The notes below the pieces were generated by a model. It did not search any database and was not told where the DNA came from. It saw nothing but the letters and a program-made list of their open reading frames with translations. From assembly GCA_963402885.1 (NCBI GenBank), contig OY727093.1, forward strand, positions 14,005,501 to 14,069,500: a stretch of DNA of 64,000 nt, read 5' to 3'. Position 1 is the stretch's first letter. Each line of letters begins with the position of its first letter. Positions 1 through 13,811 of the stretch are shown one piece after another. The translations under genes and the position numbers were made by a program. This DNA is from Antedon bifida (taxonomy: Eukaryota; Echinodermata; Crinoidea; Comatulida; Antedonidae).

Positions 1-1324
1 AGATTAAAAACCAAAAGTCATTTAGTATTGACACTTTGACAAAATTTAAGTCATATCAGGGGCAAACTTTCTACGGATTAAAAATGGCATGTTTCACAAG
101 AAGTTACGCGCGCACGCGCATTTAAAATTTCAAAATGCGCAAAATTAATTTCTGATCAACTTTTTACGCGTTTCTTGTCATTTTGAGCATGTCAAAAATT
201 CCCACGGGCGCGCAATTTTTTATGCGCGCGGTGCGCACATAGCGTTAAAAACATATTTTTTTCTCTTGAATTATATTTTTCAAGTCTTTCCCAGTGATTT
301 TGAAAACAATTTAGACCTTTTCCAGTTTAAATAACGCCATACGAACACGTTGACTTAGACAATTCGTGCACGTTTTTTATGAAAAATCGTCAAAATTATG
401 TCTTTTTTTAAACAGTCATAGTTTCTAAAGTAAACCGTTAACCGTTTATTTTTATTACAAAATCTAGAAGTTGATGAGTTGTAGATATCGGATCATGCAT
501 CAATAAGGCTAAAAAAACATTGTGAAGTCATCGTATGGCCACACGAATGTAAAATATAGGATTTTTGTCTCTTTCGTTATTGCTCATCACATTCAATGGA
601 GCGCATCGCGCTTATCTGTATTCCTTTTTCTCCTACATTTATATATTGTGTAGGTCAATCAACTTTCTTTAGCATGAGATAAAAATATTTTAATTTTTAT
701 GACGTCATCATGCCTAAAAATTTTAATTACGTGGGTCATTAATTTCATCTTTACAGTAAATTTTAATCTGTAATAGCTCGTAAGAATAAAATGTGATAAT
801 CACGATTAAAACGTTTTCTGGAAGCTATTGGATTGTAGATACGAATTCATGTAAACATTTTGCCAATCGGATGTTGTGACGTCATCATATGGCCAGTTGA
901 ATAAAAAAAGTCGTATTTTCATATTTTGCGTAATAGTTCATCACATTTAAAAGGGTGCGCATCTATATTTTACGTATTCAAATTTCTTCTACACGTTAAT
1001 ATGTTGTTCCTGAGATAATTTCCTTCTGAAATTGCTATCTAAGTGTTTCATTTTGATACCGTCGCCATGTTAAAAATTGGAATAAATGGCGGGTCCCGTA
1101 ATTTCACCTATTCTACACTGTATGTAATATGTATACAGCTTATACTGTTTGCATGTATATACTATATGACACAAAATTCAGCACTAACAGCATGTCATAT
1201 TCTTCAGTTCTTGTCATAATGCCATAATCTTTATCTGTGTGCAATATTCCAACGTATGACGTGCACGTGGCGTTTGTCGTGGTGCGGATAACTAACTCGT
1301 CAAAGTGACGAGTTTCATGTCTAG
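1..1324 (+). mobile_element. Helitron-like non-autonomous element, 5' end outside window
   Basis: This stretch is the same ~1.5-kb repeat found five more times at 22,666-30,324. It ends in an inverted repeat (ACTCGTCA then TGACGAGT, 3-base loop) followed a few bases later by CTAG and then T. A terminal hairpin just before CTRR is the classical Helitron 3' end. It has no coding capacity and shares the GCGGATAACTAA subterminal word and several TGACGTCA palindromes with the other copies. It lies left of the last visible PDE3 exon, so probably in a PDE3 intron. Confidence 0.7.
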
Positions 1325-2668
1325 TTTAAAATGTTGTTGCTTGCTCTACTGTACCAATGGTAAACCCACACCAATTATATATATCATATGAAGTACAACG
1401 ATGTAAACTAGAATTCTCTCTTTTCTCATGTCAGAGGGCAATTAAAACAGCAAACTACTACTGTAGACATTTTAAGTTTTGTTATGACAAATCAATCTAC
1501 AACTACTGTGTGGCTTATGCTTGGTCTATATGACATTTTTATATTCATAAAATGATATAAAAATCTTTTTGAGATTTTATCTTTTCAGGCTGTTGGTCTG
1601 ACAGCTACTGTAGTTACATCTGTGATATTTAACACATTTTGCAGTACCGGTATTGCTGTAAAAGCATAAATGAAATACTTAATCAATAATAAATTGTTTA
1701 CTATTGTTTAATATTTTTGACGCATGTCACTTATCAATAAATCTATATCTTACTAGAAAACATCAAAAACAGTGCATTGTCCTTTTGAACTAGGTCAACG
1801 TAGTGACCCTAATTTCATTTGGGTTTAGTTTAGGAAGCTTTCAAAGAAATTGCAAAATAGAATTTACATAAATATTATCGATGCCAAGAAGGCCAATTTG
1901 TGATTCATAAGATTAAATTTTGATTAGTGATTGTTAAAGGAGATGGGCTTGATCATTTGGATTCTCGTTAGTCCACTGGGCTAGTATGATCGCTTTAGGA
2001 AATAAGTATTCTTAATTCTTGCCATTAAATTAAACAAGAAATATTTCTATACAAAAAATGCTGCACGACTATTTGGTGTAACAGTTTTAAGTATTCTTTC
2101 TTTATGCCATGGTCGTCACAAAACCAATTCTCTTCGTATACTACAAAAATATCTTAAAAACGAAATGTAGTTCCCTCCAGAAACTTCAAGACACACCTTT
2201 GAGATGTACAATAATAAGACTGATCAATTAAAACATTATTACAATTCTATTTTCTGTTTTTGTACAGCATATATATTTATAATTAAATTTTTATAAACAT
2301 ATAAAGACCCGTTATTAATTTTCGTCTGTTATATAGTATTTTATATTGCTATATGGGCAATATATCTTAATTTCTTCAATAGCCCCATCTGTACATAATT
2401 TTGTTATTGCAGTACAGTATTAAAAACGAAAATAATTGTTAAGAAAAAAGATGGTAAAACACAGGGTACAGACACAGTACTTTGGTTACTCTAGAATGAC
2501 TGTTGATATACTGTATTATACGGTACACTGAAAATAAATTCAATTGAGATGGATGCAGACAGATGGGCAAGAGAAAATAATTTAAAACCTGGAGTATTTT
2601 CCTGTCTATTAGACTAAGCTGTTGATAGATTTGTGAAAAAGTCACCTTTCAAGTATGGCTAATTTTAA
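1325..2668. other. Non-coding, probable PDE3 intron 3 sequence
   Basis: AT-rich sequence without a convincing exon, RNA or repeat boundary on either strand. The only open frame (68 codons, minus strand, 2439-2645) has no recognisable motif and no splice signals that fit the phase left by the upstream PDE3 exon. Confidence 0.5.
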
Positions 2669-3014
2669 AGATGTATTGTCCCCCTGAAAAAATAATTCTT
2701 AAAAAAATTTTTGTTGAATATTCCATTTTAATGTAACATAATAGTTATCCACTTTGACAAAACATTGGATCGAAAAAAAATGTATTTACCTGAAAAAAAT
2801 GTAATTTAAAGCAAAAAATTGTCAAATTGGCTGCCAGCCAATGGATTTTTGGTTGAATTTTACCATTTATTTTGTCATTTTATAAGTGAAAACATGATTT
2901 TTTTCGGTTTTTTTTCTATTGAAGTGATTAACTTGATTAAAACTACAAAATAACATATTCAAAGTCTGATTTAATTAATCTTCATTTTTAATGTTTTTGG
3001 GGGACAATACATCT
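2669..3014. mobile_element. MITE with TTAA target duplication (copy 1)
   Basis: A 346-bp element whose ends are inverted copies of AGATGTATTGTCCCCC, flanked on both sides by TTAA. A second copy of the same element lies at 45,523-45,850, also flanked by TTAA. TTAA target sites are typical of piggyBac-type transposases, so this is probably a non-autonomous piggyBac-like MITE; the family assignment is an inference from the target site only. Confidence 0.75.
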
Positions 3015-3771
3015 TTAAATGAAGTTTGAATATACTGTATCTGGTTAAAAACTATAAAACGCAAGTGATCACTAAAATGTGCATTGTGGCTTTATTCAGA
3101 TTCATGGTAATCATGTATGTGGTTCAGACAACAAACAACACTCATTACCATTATAGTCGTTCTATTAAGGACCACAAGGAAATAACAAATATTTCATAAT
3201 GTATGCTATTGGGAAATTTGTAGACAAATTAGGCACATGTTATAAATATCAGGAAAGCACATGTTGTACTTTGGGCCTAATTTATACCATTTTGTCAAGT
3301 AATAATGTGCTCTGCAGATTTCAATAATTTAATCAAAGAAATGAAATTTGCTTAATTAAATGTTTAATCCTTGAGAAAAAAATGTTTTTTAATTAGAAGG
3401 GTCTTCAATGGAGTTAGAAAAATTAAATATTTTATTTTTCATGACTACAGAATAAAAGGACACATAAACCTAAAGCTTTGAGTTTTCTATGCTATCCACT
3501 GATAAAGAAAACAATGAAATAGACAGTTAGATTTTTCTAAAAAACAACAAGATAAAAACTCCTTTTTATGTTTAACGAATAAAAAGCGCAATATTAAATG
3601 CAATCACTTTCAGTAAACCATCCAATTATTAGACTTGGAAACATCTGCACGAAATGCTGTAAATCTTGTTTTTTCGCTGCACATTTTCTCATTAATATTC
3701 TGAATTCTAACTAATGTCTTGAATGATGTTAAATAATACAGCCATTAAACTCAGTAGAATAATCATATTAC

Positions 3772-3847
3772 CTGTGGCTGAGGTAGTAGTTGTCCAGGTC
3801 GTAGACATGCGACGGATCAGACTTGGCGGTAAACTCCGGCGAAGCCG
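3772..3847 (-). CDS. PDE3: PDE3-like phosphodiesterase, coding exon 3
   Basis: A 76-base exon on the minus strand with a polypyrimidine-AG acceptor (3849-3848) and a GTAATA donor (3771-3770). It is entered in phase 0, as required by the exon at 6696-6953, and read so gives a basic, Ser/Thr-rich peptide with LRRSLPP and [17 protein letters not shown]3 enzymes have clusters of R-R-x-S sites for PKA/AKT in this linker between the membrane region and the catalytic domain, so the peptide fits. It leaves phase 1. The frame that gives [13 protein letters not shown] is also open across the exon but does not match the upstream phase. The following catalytic exons (HD-type metal site) are not in the window, so intron 3 exceeds 3.7 kb. 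Confidence 0.6.
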
Positions 3848-6695
3848 CTACAAAGAAAACAAAAGTTAATCATGTTTTGGTTATATGTCAAATTTAAATG
3901 CATAGTAAAATTTACTGATTATGTGGGTTTGGTTTTTGTTACGCGGCGTACCCTTGGATTTTGGTGATTCGCAGGTTGAATATCGTACACTGTAGCTATA
4001 ACAGCTCAATCCAAACTTAACATAAAGATCAATAGTAACTTTGTTTACTCTGTGTACAGTATATTTTTTTGTATTTTGTGTCTTGGACTAGTCTGGGACA
4101 CCAAATCAGTCAAACCTCTAGGAGTCTCATAAACATGGAGTAATTAGTATTATTTATAAAATAAAACTAGTAGTATACAGTATAATTGAAAGGGCCACAT
4201 TTTATCTAATAAACCTTTCAACTCCGCTATTTTCCTAGATATGCAGATTCTAAAGTTCACTTTATATTATGACATTTTTATCTTATCATAAATAATCATT
4301 TGTTGCATATATACACATAAAAATTAATTGACTTTTTCCAGAAAGCGGTCATTGAATTTGACCCTACATACATTTAGATGGCGAAAGTGATGTACTAATT
4401 GGTTATATATATTAGTACAGGCAGATGTTTCACACAACAGACCTCCTTTCACAGGTAAATATGGTTTTAATGAAAAATACTGTATTTCATGATTTCTGTC
4501 ACTGAAAAATGATGATAAATTTGCAATTAAATTTAAAGATGGGAAAGTGATTATAATTGGTTAAGACTTCCTAATCTATGTAGACTTTGTTCAATGAACC
4601 TACTTTTTGATATACATGCTTATAAATGAAAATCCCTATTTGATTTCTTTCGCATTATTCTAAAAAATGTCAATAAATTTAAAGTTTCAGAAGTGTGTTT
4701 TTAAAAAAAATAATTCTCTACATAATTAATTTGATACCATTTATTGACAAGGAAAGAATACTCATTCCCACTCAAAATTATTAGCATTTTAAAGTAAATT
4801 ACACTTTAGTTCATGGCCTTTATCCATCTTATTATGAAGTCTTTATGAAGGTGAAAACACTCAACAATATACAGTACATGCAAATAAACTGAACATTAGC
4901 ATCCCTTTATGCAAGAGAAGGCTAAATATAGTATACTTTCATACTGTTAATTAACATTAATGAACTACATTGTCTGTAAACCAAATCACCATCTTGACTA
5001 TACTCTATATCATAATTATTTTATTGTGTACAGTATTATGCAATTTAATTATCAATTAATGAACATATGTATTCTGAAACATCTATTGTGAACATTTTAG
5101 GGATACAGTAATGTAGCTTAGGTGGTGGATTTTCAAATAAGTAAAGGTTTACAGTAGGTGGCAATGATTTTTAAACAGTAATACAGTACTGTAGGAGGTT
5201 GTAAAGGTCAGATGATGTTTAAAGCCTGGTTCCCATTTGAACACAACGTAAGCGAATTGCCAATCACAAACAACAGTTCAAATTATCTATCGCTTTGATT
5301 GGTCAATTCATATGCGTTGCGACTTATACCCTTGCGTTGCATTCTAGATGGGGTGCTTGGTGAAAATTAAGCGACTGTATCCATCTAAATACTTGTCAGT
5401 GAGCTCATCTACAAAAATATACTGTAGTATCAACTGTTTCACAAGGGTTGAATAGTTAATTTGAGTGGCATGGCTTATAGTGAAATGCCATGCAGTATAA
5501 TTGTATACATCACAATACTTTATATAATCCTTCTTATCCTCAGGCTGTGAATGAATTAAAGAAAGGAATTTGCCTTTGAATATTAAATGCATGGAAGAAA
5601 ATATCTCCAAAATGGATTTTAAAACCATTAACCCGTAAAATTGATGGGTTCATAGATCTTTTTTGCTGCACCCTATAAAAAAGTATGTTTATGGAAAGAT
5701 CATCTTGTAATCAAAGCCACATAAACCCATATGGAAAGTATTCCATCAAGAAATTTTCACATTAGTAAAATTAGTAACTAATCACTATTAAGAAAATGTA
5801 AAACTCTTATTAAAATGTTCATGCAGCGATGTACAAAGGATGAGTGATATTATTTTCATGGGTGATAACATTTAAGGATGGGTGGAAACAGCAATTAGGG
5901 TGGTACCCTATTTCAAGGTTGTCAAGGTGATAATTACTGATTTTTGTACCCGTTTTTGTATTAAATATATTATTTAAAATGCTCTAAAACTATAACTAAG
6001 CTTTAGTGGAAGATCTAGGGGTCAAGTCACCAACATTTGTTAGCACAACTATTCCTAATTAAGATGACATCATCAAAAATGATAAATTTTAATCAATCAA
6101 TCCTGTAGGTGGCCAAGTTTTATGATAATTGTGTCATCTACAGTACAGTTAGATCTGTTTAATTAACCAATTATTTCTAGATGTGAATCTTCTTATCTTA
6201 TCTTACACAGCTGGTAAATTAAATTAGCTACAGTAGCCTATTTATACAAAAATGAACTTTAGAATACAACTTTTTCAATTGTTTTATCTTATTCTAGAAA
6301 AATTTTACATAATCCTTAAATTATTAAACTCACCAATAGTATCTAAACTTTATCCATTAGATTTGTTATTTACATTTTATTCAATTCAATCCAAAATTTT
6401 ATTTGTAATTGAATCTTCTTCATTTATAAAATGTCATATTCTAAATGTCATCTTCTTATCTATAAATGTCACGTACATGTACTTCTTATCCATGTACTTC
6501 TTATCCATGTAGTTGACTGAATCCTACAAATGTTTAGAGGTTTATTAAATAAATTATGTTTGATGGAAAACAACAATATATACTTCACAAAAGCAGCTAC
6601 TGTTACAGTGGCAGGATAGTTGGTTCATAGGGGGCTGAAACAAAGCCAGAGAGCAGTCATTGAAAAAAGACCTGGTTGATGTTGTCAATACATAC
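3848..6695 (-). other. PDE3 intron 2, non-coding
   Basis: A 2.85-kb intron between the two downstream PDE3 exons. It is AT-rich, with scattered CAGTAC-type words. The open frames at 5344-5628 and 6252-6512 have low-complexity, codon-poor translations and no matching splice sites. Nothing else can be supported here. Confidence 0.55.
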
Positions 6696-6953
6696 CTTGG
6701 GCAGAGTAACTGGTTTATCCCCAACATAAGGAGAGTCATCCATATCTGTTGTATAATTACTTTGTGTAAGGGCCACTAGAGGACTAATCTTTGGTCTTTG
6801 TAGGGTGCTGTAGCTTGTAGGAGGACTTATAAGTGTTCCAACTGCTCGAAGACCACCGATAACATTTGCAGGTAATGTGGTATCTGCTAACATGTCCATT
6901 ATAAGCCCATGGGCTTCTTGCATCACTGCAACATCAACCACAGAGTTTGAAAC
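6696..6953 (-). CDS. PDE3: PDE3-like phosphodiesterase, coding exon 2
   Basis: An 86-codon exon on the minus strand, acceptor TTTTTTCCAG (AG at 6955-6954) and donor GTATGT (6695-6690), phase 0 at both ends. Its peptide VVDVAVMQEAHGLIMDMLAD, followed by TTLPANVIGGLRAVGTLI and RPKISPL, matches the conserved PDE3 linker pattern (vertebrate PDE3: DLSVLNEARNMVSDLL, then LPPQVISSLRSISSL and RPKINPL). This is the strongest diagnostic of the gene identity. The segment lies between the hydrophobic N-terminal region and the catalytic domain and is thought to belong to the second N-terminal homology region that governs membrane association and partner binding. Confidence 0.88.
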
Positions 6954-9900
6954 CTGGAAAAAAGACAACAGAATTGTAAGATAATGTTGAATGAAACTGT
7001 GAGCTTATCCTAAACTGTTAGTACTGCAGAAACTTAACTGTATAGTACCTACTGCATGTAGGCCTACAAAAGGTTTTGTTGAAAAGTAAAAGGCCAGGAA
7101 ACATTAACAAGACTTCTGGACGAAATACGACAAATGAAACACTATGTTTGTGATAAGCTAATTCCATAAAAAGCTACAGTACAATCAAAGGGAATTAAAA
7201 TCATTGAAGATCACTGTCGGTAAAACCACTACACTCACAACCCTTGCAACAGCCAAAGTGGGATCAACTTAACATGTCTTTTGATCCAAGTAAGCTAGGA
7301 TGTAAGAATGTTACATTAATATTAGCAATATTATTCTATTAACATGCTTGTAAGCAAAATCAAACCTAAAATATTTTCAATATCTATAGAGTAAATTGCC
7401 TTCGGAATCATGAATGAATGTTGGAGGTAAAATTTGAAATTGATTATTAAATTATCAAGAAATCTCATTTTATAAAGAAAAATGTCAAAATTGGCTTTAC
7501 ACAGAATGTGATTGATATTGAGTAATTAAATTTGTTTTATATAACATAATAAACATAAAGAATGTACTAGATTTAACTACTGTATAAACATGAGTTTCAA
7601 TATTTAAACCATTTTGCTGGTGTTACAATGGTTATAGGCCTAATATAATTATTTTGTATGGAAAACCTCCATTCAAAGCATTCTATTGTTTTTAACTAAA
7701 TTTTTATTTTTATAGTTTTAAAAGCTTTAAAAAAACTCTGCTTTTTATTAATGAGTTACAGTACTTCATACTACTTGTAATAGCCTTCTGAAAACTTCTG
7801 TCAAGATATATTCACAACTTAAAGATTGAATGTAAAATAATCAATATCAACGGTAATCAGAACCTAGTGTTATCAGGCAAGACCTCAAGCTTTTGCCATA
7901 TTTGTGATGTGACTTGAGAAACTTAAGCCGCTTTTGACGTCAGTATTAAACAGACATGTTGATTTCATGTACGGTATTAGGTGATAGCAATATTAATAGG
8001 TTATAATACTACGTAGATTTGTCAATCAAGGCAGGTTTAATGTTAAATCAATAAATTTAACGTCATACTGTAGGCCCAGTGTACATTATCATAAACGTCA
8101 TCAATAATCAGATATTATCACATCAATGTTTTGTTGTTTACAGTATTTAGGACATGACATTAATAACAATAAATAATGGTCTTTCTTTTATGCATGTTTG
8201 TTAGTTCAGAACTGCACATGGTATCTTTCTATAGTGTGAACTTCAAAGATGTGAATAAATGTGAATTAATTGATCTTTTTAATAAAGTTTACAGCTTAAT
8301 ATGGTACAGTATACTGTGGTGAAAAGCAGGCTTAGGTTTAAACACAACAATTCGGTTTGGCCCAGATATTTTTAACCTGTCAACACCACTTTTGTGACAT
8401 ATCCCATAATGCCTTGCAAATCCCATGAGGGTATGTAAAGCGGATGTATTAATAATGTTTCCATCTTGTCTCACATGTGTTTATTTTGAGCAGTTATAAT
8501 AGTTGTTATTGAAAGTAAATGGTGTTCATCAGAGAGGTACTGTACATTTATTATAAATATCTATCTATATCTCTGTGTTCATATAACTACATACAAAATA
8601 GTGCATAAACCTTTTTCTGAATTCAATCATCACTAATTATATCACAACAAATTACAATGTTTGAATATGGTGTTACACAAATAAATCAAAAGTCTCCAGG
8701 GGAGAGGCATGACTTAAGTATAAATGAAAGGCATGCAGTTTTTACAAATAATTGCAATACCAGTACAACTTTCAATTTATATTATGCTGTAAACACTGAC
8801 TTAATTTCATTGTATGATATTATCCTAAAAGCAATAACCATATCCATTAATCCACTATTAAACTGACTAGATTCAAAGCAAAATTGATTTGACCTACTGA
8901 TATAATGGGTCCAGGTTTGCTTTTTTTCCATAATGAATAGTTAGCTTATCTCTGTGGTCTGATCGCAACAAAGAATACAAAAACGTATGTGGGGTATACT
9001 TAAAATACAAAAGTGCATTTTAATGGGAGTAAACCATCCTCAATTAACTTTGATCATGATGATGATATACATTTCTAAACTGTTGTTTTCCTCGGGCAAA
9101 GAACAGTTCAGTTTACACACCAAAGTATTCAAAAGACTTTTTGAGGCAGATCAGGTAACAGAAATATCGGAAACTGAATACTATAAGCACGGAAGGTGTT
9201 GGGTTTGATTTTTTGTTAACAAAGATAGATATTGACATCCAAGCAAATAAAATTCCATAAAAAAAGATAGAAACTATATAAATTAAACCTTAAAAGGACA
9301 GAAAAAAATACAATTAATTAAAGATCTCAACCCACGATTAGCATCATTCCTATTGTAGTCTGCACCAAGAAAAAAAATGGTGAAAAGTTTGCCAACAGTA
9401 CAGTGTGTAGATACCACTTGCCAAATTAGGATTGAGAGGTTCACTCAAATTTTCTATTCCATACCTGAAACCATACTCAATAACTGCAGTATATTAAATA
9501 TATGGGCCTATTTTTCCTGCATATATTACGTTAAATAGCCATTCATTTGAAAAAAGATTTTGTTAAAGACACTAGACCTGGACTTTACGTTTTAGCAACA
9601 TTGCAACATTATTGAAGTACAGTACGTCTCAAGACATGTTTGATCCAAAAAACATAACCGGGGTAATAATGTGAAATGCTTAGAGGCTTTGTGCATTTAG
9701 CGCTAAGATCGACATTTAATTAAATGGCAAAGTTTTTAACAATTACTAAAATGCCATAAAGCAGTAATAATTTGAAATTTGTCTGTTTCTGCTGCCAAGG
9801 AATTGGTGACTAATTTAATGATTTAGGGCCAACTTGGATCGAAATCACTGTAGGCATGGTATTCTGTAGTCTCAGCTGTCAAGAAATCATCAGTATTTAC

Positions 9901-12847
9901 TGGTAGTTTGGGTCATACCGTATTGTTCCTAATAAACGCCCCGCCCCTAATAAACGCCCCCTTCATTTTTTGTTTATTTTCTAATTAACACACCTTATAT
10001 AGTGCCCAATCTATATAAACAGAGGATTCTCACGTTTAGAATTGGTGTTCAGCCCGGAAAGTCACATTTTTAAGCGACTGTGATAACGATGTACGCTAAC
10101 AGCGTGACAAACATGTAGGCCTACACCGGGCGCGTAGGGTAATTCGCGCGTGTAGGACACTGGAAGTTTTTTTAAAATTCGCGACAACATACATCGCTGG
10201 TCTTTAAAAACCAGGAAAACAACGGGGACCAGACAATCGTAGGCCATTTGCCACAAGAGCAATCCAAGATTTTTAATTTCTTTTTTGAACATAAAGTCGA
10301 AAATAAAAAAAAAAAAAAAAATTACAGCTAAACACAGGCACAGTAGCATAGCAGGGGGTTTGGAGGTATCCTATGAACTTATTTGTTGCACACCCAAAAA
10401 AACATTGATTGACCGTCTGAAGCAACTTGTTTAGGGTAGACTAGGTAGGCCTCTATTTATGATTTTTACATTTCACCCCTAACAAACGCCCACCTTTTTA
10501 AGGCCCCGGGGACGTTTATTAGGAACAATACGGTACTTAACTTGCCTACAGTAGTAGGAGTAAATCATGACTCAACCCTGTACAATATGTATTATGTATA
10601 CATGGTACGGACTCCTATACCACTGACAAATTCAAAATTAATCTAATTTCTATTAAAGCACTATCAGTTATTGTAATCATCAATGTACTGTACAAATGAT
10701 GACATAAATTCTGATATTGGAAAAAATGGAAAAACCTTCACATACTGTAAAGTTAATAGAAATTTGTGATGAGAAAATGCTAATTATATTGTAGATTACT
10801 CTACAGTTAGCTACCTGTATCATACAGTACAGTCTTGTATGGAATGGAAGACGGTACTGTTATGTTAAATAATGGTAAATCATAGAATTGAATTTTGAAT
10901 GGAGCTTTATACTGTAAATAGAATTGTTAATATTCAATATTATATTAAATTTGAAGGAAAAAAAGCATCAATCATCACATCAATTTAATATTTCAATAAA
11001 AAAAAAAAACTAACAATTGTTGAAAGAGCAAATAGACATTATATTACAGAGACTTGAGATTATTAATAAACACCTACACACCTACTCAGAATACAGTGTT
11101 CTTGGACAACACATTAAATAATAATGAGTTAAAATACAAAGTTCAAGTGAATAAAATCAATCAAGTTGACTATTAAACCATGAAAAAACTCCTAAATATT
11201 TAGTAAATGTAATTAAATTTGTCCAAATTATCTGAATGCAAACACTCTTATTTTTGTTTTCAATCCATTTTAAAAATCATTTTTCTCTTACTGTCTACAA
11301 TATCAAACTTTATGTTCAAAATGTGATGTGCCCATATCCACATCACTACCATATTTGAACATATCACTACCATATTTGAGCACATCACACTTTTTTCAGT
11401 TATAGGCTCACCAAACACAAGATGATTTCTTGTATCATCTTTCACTGATCAACCAATTAATCCACTATTATCATTTGTGAATCAAAGTGTGTAAACAAAT
11501 TTTATGATATTTGAAATGAATCTTTATTATTTTTTATGGAATTGACTAAAAAAATTCGAACAAATGTGACGCTGCCATTTCAGCAGAGGTATTTTATTAG
11601 CGTACAATTGGTATCCATAGACTGACCTAGACATTTAGACTGTATAATAATATTGACATGCCATTTACGTAGAGGCACTCACTACTAAGAAAAAGGTGTA
11701 CATCAAAATATCAAGATATTTAGCGTGATACAAATTTACAATAAAAAAACAATTACCAAGAATTCCCTTCCATTAATTCCAATAATCAACATAAATCTCC
11801 AATCTTTAAAAATACCTTTTCTTTGATTAACATAATGAGGTACTGTATACACATTGGTACAATAAAAACTGTTAATGTTTTACCGAGTACAGCATTGTCT
11901 TGAATCTTGACATTTTAATAAGGACTGAAGAAATGGTGGTGACTGACTGCCTTTAGAGCATGTTGAGTACGGCCAACTTGTATCATTTTGGTTCATACTG
12001 TATACCTTAATATTGGTTTCATGACTATTTAGGAGTTTGTCTATTCTATTTTTGGAGGGCATGAGGCCAATATTAAATTAAAACAATTTACAGAACATAC
12101 TGTATATTCATACCAACATTGGCAAGACTTAAGGGCATAGACACTAGATCCAAGGTAAATTTACCAGACATACACAAAAAAAGAATAGAAGGACATAGTA
12201 GTACAGGTCCTTTTAAATTACATTCTGCAACTATGTTGGAAACAAAAACCTGTAATAAATGATATTTGTTTTTGAATTAAACCAAGTACCTGTAGCACTT
12301 TACGGTACTTATGATACTGTTGTCATTGGAGGACACTCAATTTTAGTCAATGTTTGATGGTACCTTAACGTTACTATAGAAACTTATTAATAATTACTAC
12401 CAATGTTTATTTTCTGCATAAAAGCACGCCCTCTTTACAGATTTACAGTTAGCATTGCACATACATAATACTAATAGCATATATGTATAGGCCTAGTAAT
12501 AATGCATGTATTGAAAATTGTGTATGTTTAATAGTACGATAAAGCTGCATTGTACTATTAGTCATTGTTATTTATTATTTGCATAATTCTAAAAATAGTC
12601 ATACTAAGTATATAGTAACTTTAAACCAATGTGGTTTAAGATTGTAACTCCTCATTTTAATATTTAAAAATGACTACATTTTCACCTCTCGCATCAAAAT
12701 ATCTGTCCTAAAAAAGCAAAGGTAAAAGTTATTTAATTGTCCAGCAAATATAGTGTCTATCAGATTTCACTGTAACTTTACATTTAAAAAATACAAATTG
12801 ATACTTTTGTGACAGTAAAACCCTTTTTTAGAGTACATTAAACTTAC
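6954..12847 (-). other. PDE3 intron 1, non-coding
   Basis: A 5.9-kb intron separating the membrane-region exon from the linker exon. It holds one clear transposon (9918-10533). Open frames at 8289, 8657, 8987, 11260 and 11880 have no recognisable domains or matching splice sites and I do not call them. A large first intron is common in PDE3 genes. Confidence 0.55.
9918..10533. mobile_element. TIR element with TA target duplication in PDE3 intron 1
   Basis: The two ends are inverted copies of CCGTATTGTTCCTAATAAAC and then a run of AAACGCCC-type words, flanked by TA on each side. It is 616 bp long with an internal A17 tract near 10,306-10,322 and no transposase frame, so it is a MITE. A TA target site fits Tc1/mariner-type transposition. 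Confidence 0.75.
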
Positions 12848-13651
12848 CTGGCTTTTTGGAATAAGGGCAGGAAGAGATGTTCTTCGTGTTCTCTGGCTGT
12901 GTAATGATGCTGTGCTTGACTGGCTTGACGTTCGACGACGACAAATAACTGGAATCTTTTCATCGTGTGTAAACTGTATTGACAAATTTTGTCTCATACG
13001 TGTTTCCATGTATTTTGCAAGAATGCAACCAAAAATTCCACAAAAGTAGGCAATAAAAGGGCGTAACCATTGTGGTAGAGACCCCAGTGTGGACACACTC
13101 AAAAAGCGCATGATACTTAAAAAAATTAATACAAACACACTGTATGAATTTTTTAGGCTAGATGTTGTACTAGCTAAACATGAGAACACTAGCATAGTTG
13201 CAACGAGCCATGTACTCAGAACAGTATCTGTACCAAAAATAATTTGGCCCATAATTTCTCCAATATTGCAACCCAGAAACAGTAAATATACACTTGTACT
13301 CGTCCATGTTTTTCGCAGATAGAATGAGAGCCAATAAAATGCGCATACAATACTAAACATTGGAGCGAACAATCCACATAATAGATGAAAAAAATTCATT
13401 ACACTGCTTTGGAAGAAGTAAACTCCGCAACTGATGCAGCCAACAGAAGCCGCTAGGAACGCCGCAGTTTGTGTTCGAGTGAAATGGTTAGGCTTCAAAC
13501 CTAACCACGGTAAATACGGATTATAGTAACTGTATTCAATCGGTGAAACAGTAGATTTCATATATCCATTATTATCCTCGGCATCTCTGTCATAGTTTTG
13601 AGGCTTCTGTACTCCTCCGTAGCGAACACAGCCACTTTTTCGTGTCGCCAT
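12848..13651 (-). CDS. PDE3: PDE3-like cGMP-inhibited cyclic nucleotide phosphodiesterase, first coding exon
   Basis: A 268-codon exon from ATG at 13,651 to a CAG|GTAAGT donor at 12,847. Residues 1-55 are polar. Residues ~60-215 form about six hydrophobic segments (around 62-82, 86-110, 118-138, 145-160, 168-190 and 196-213), the arrangement of the PDE3 N-terminal homology region 1 that anchors the enzyme in the endoplasmic reticulum membrane. Residues 238-243 (RRRTSS) and 256-260 (RRTSL) are basophilic phosphorylation sites in the positions of the vertebrate PDE3 RRRRSS and RRPSLP motifs. PDE3 hydrolyses cAMP and cGMP and couples insulin/PKA signalling to cAMP breakdown. The start has purines around it (AAAAAATGGCG). 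An earlier out-of-frame ATG exists (see 13,590-13,811). Confidence comes mainly from agreement with exon 2. Confidence 0.87.
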
Positions 13652-13811
13652 TTTTTAATTTTCCAAAATGATACAATAGGCTTGATTCAGTCGTTTTTCG
13701 CGATGGTCTTTTCGTCCGTTCTCCGACTTCCATGGAACCGAGGCTAACGTAAGTACGTACTCGTTGTTCCAACCTTCCTACCAGCTGCTTAAAATTGAGG
13801 GCGTTCGTCAT
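13590..13811 (-). promoter_or_regulatory. Possible uORF overlapping the PDE3 start
   Basis: An ATG at 13,811 opens a 73-codon frame that runs past the main PDE3 ATG (13,651) in another frame and ends at 13,590. If the 5' leader is unspliced and begins upstream of 13,811, this frame would compete with the main start. The transcription start is unknown, so this is only a candidate. Confidence 0.3.

Noticed and set aside
2439-2645. Possible further PDE3 exon on the minus strand
   Set aside because: No acceptor/donor pair compatible with phase 1 left by exon 3, and no similarity to the PDE3 catalytic domain.
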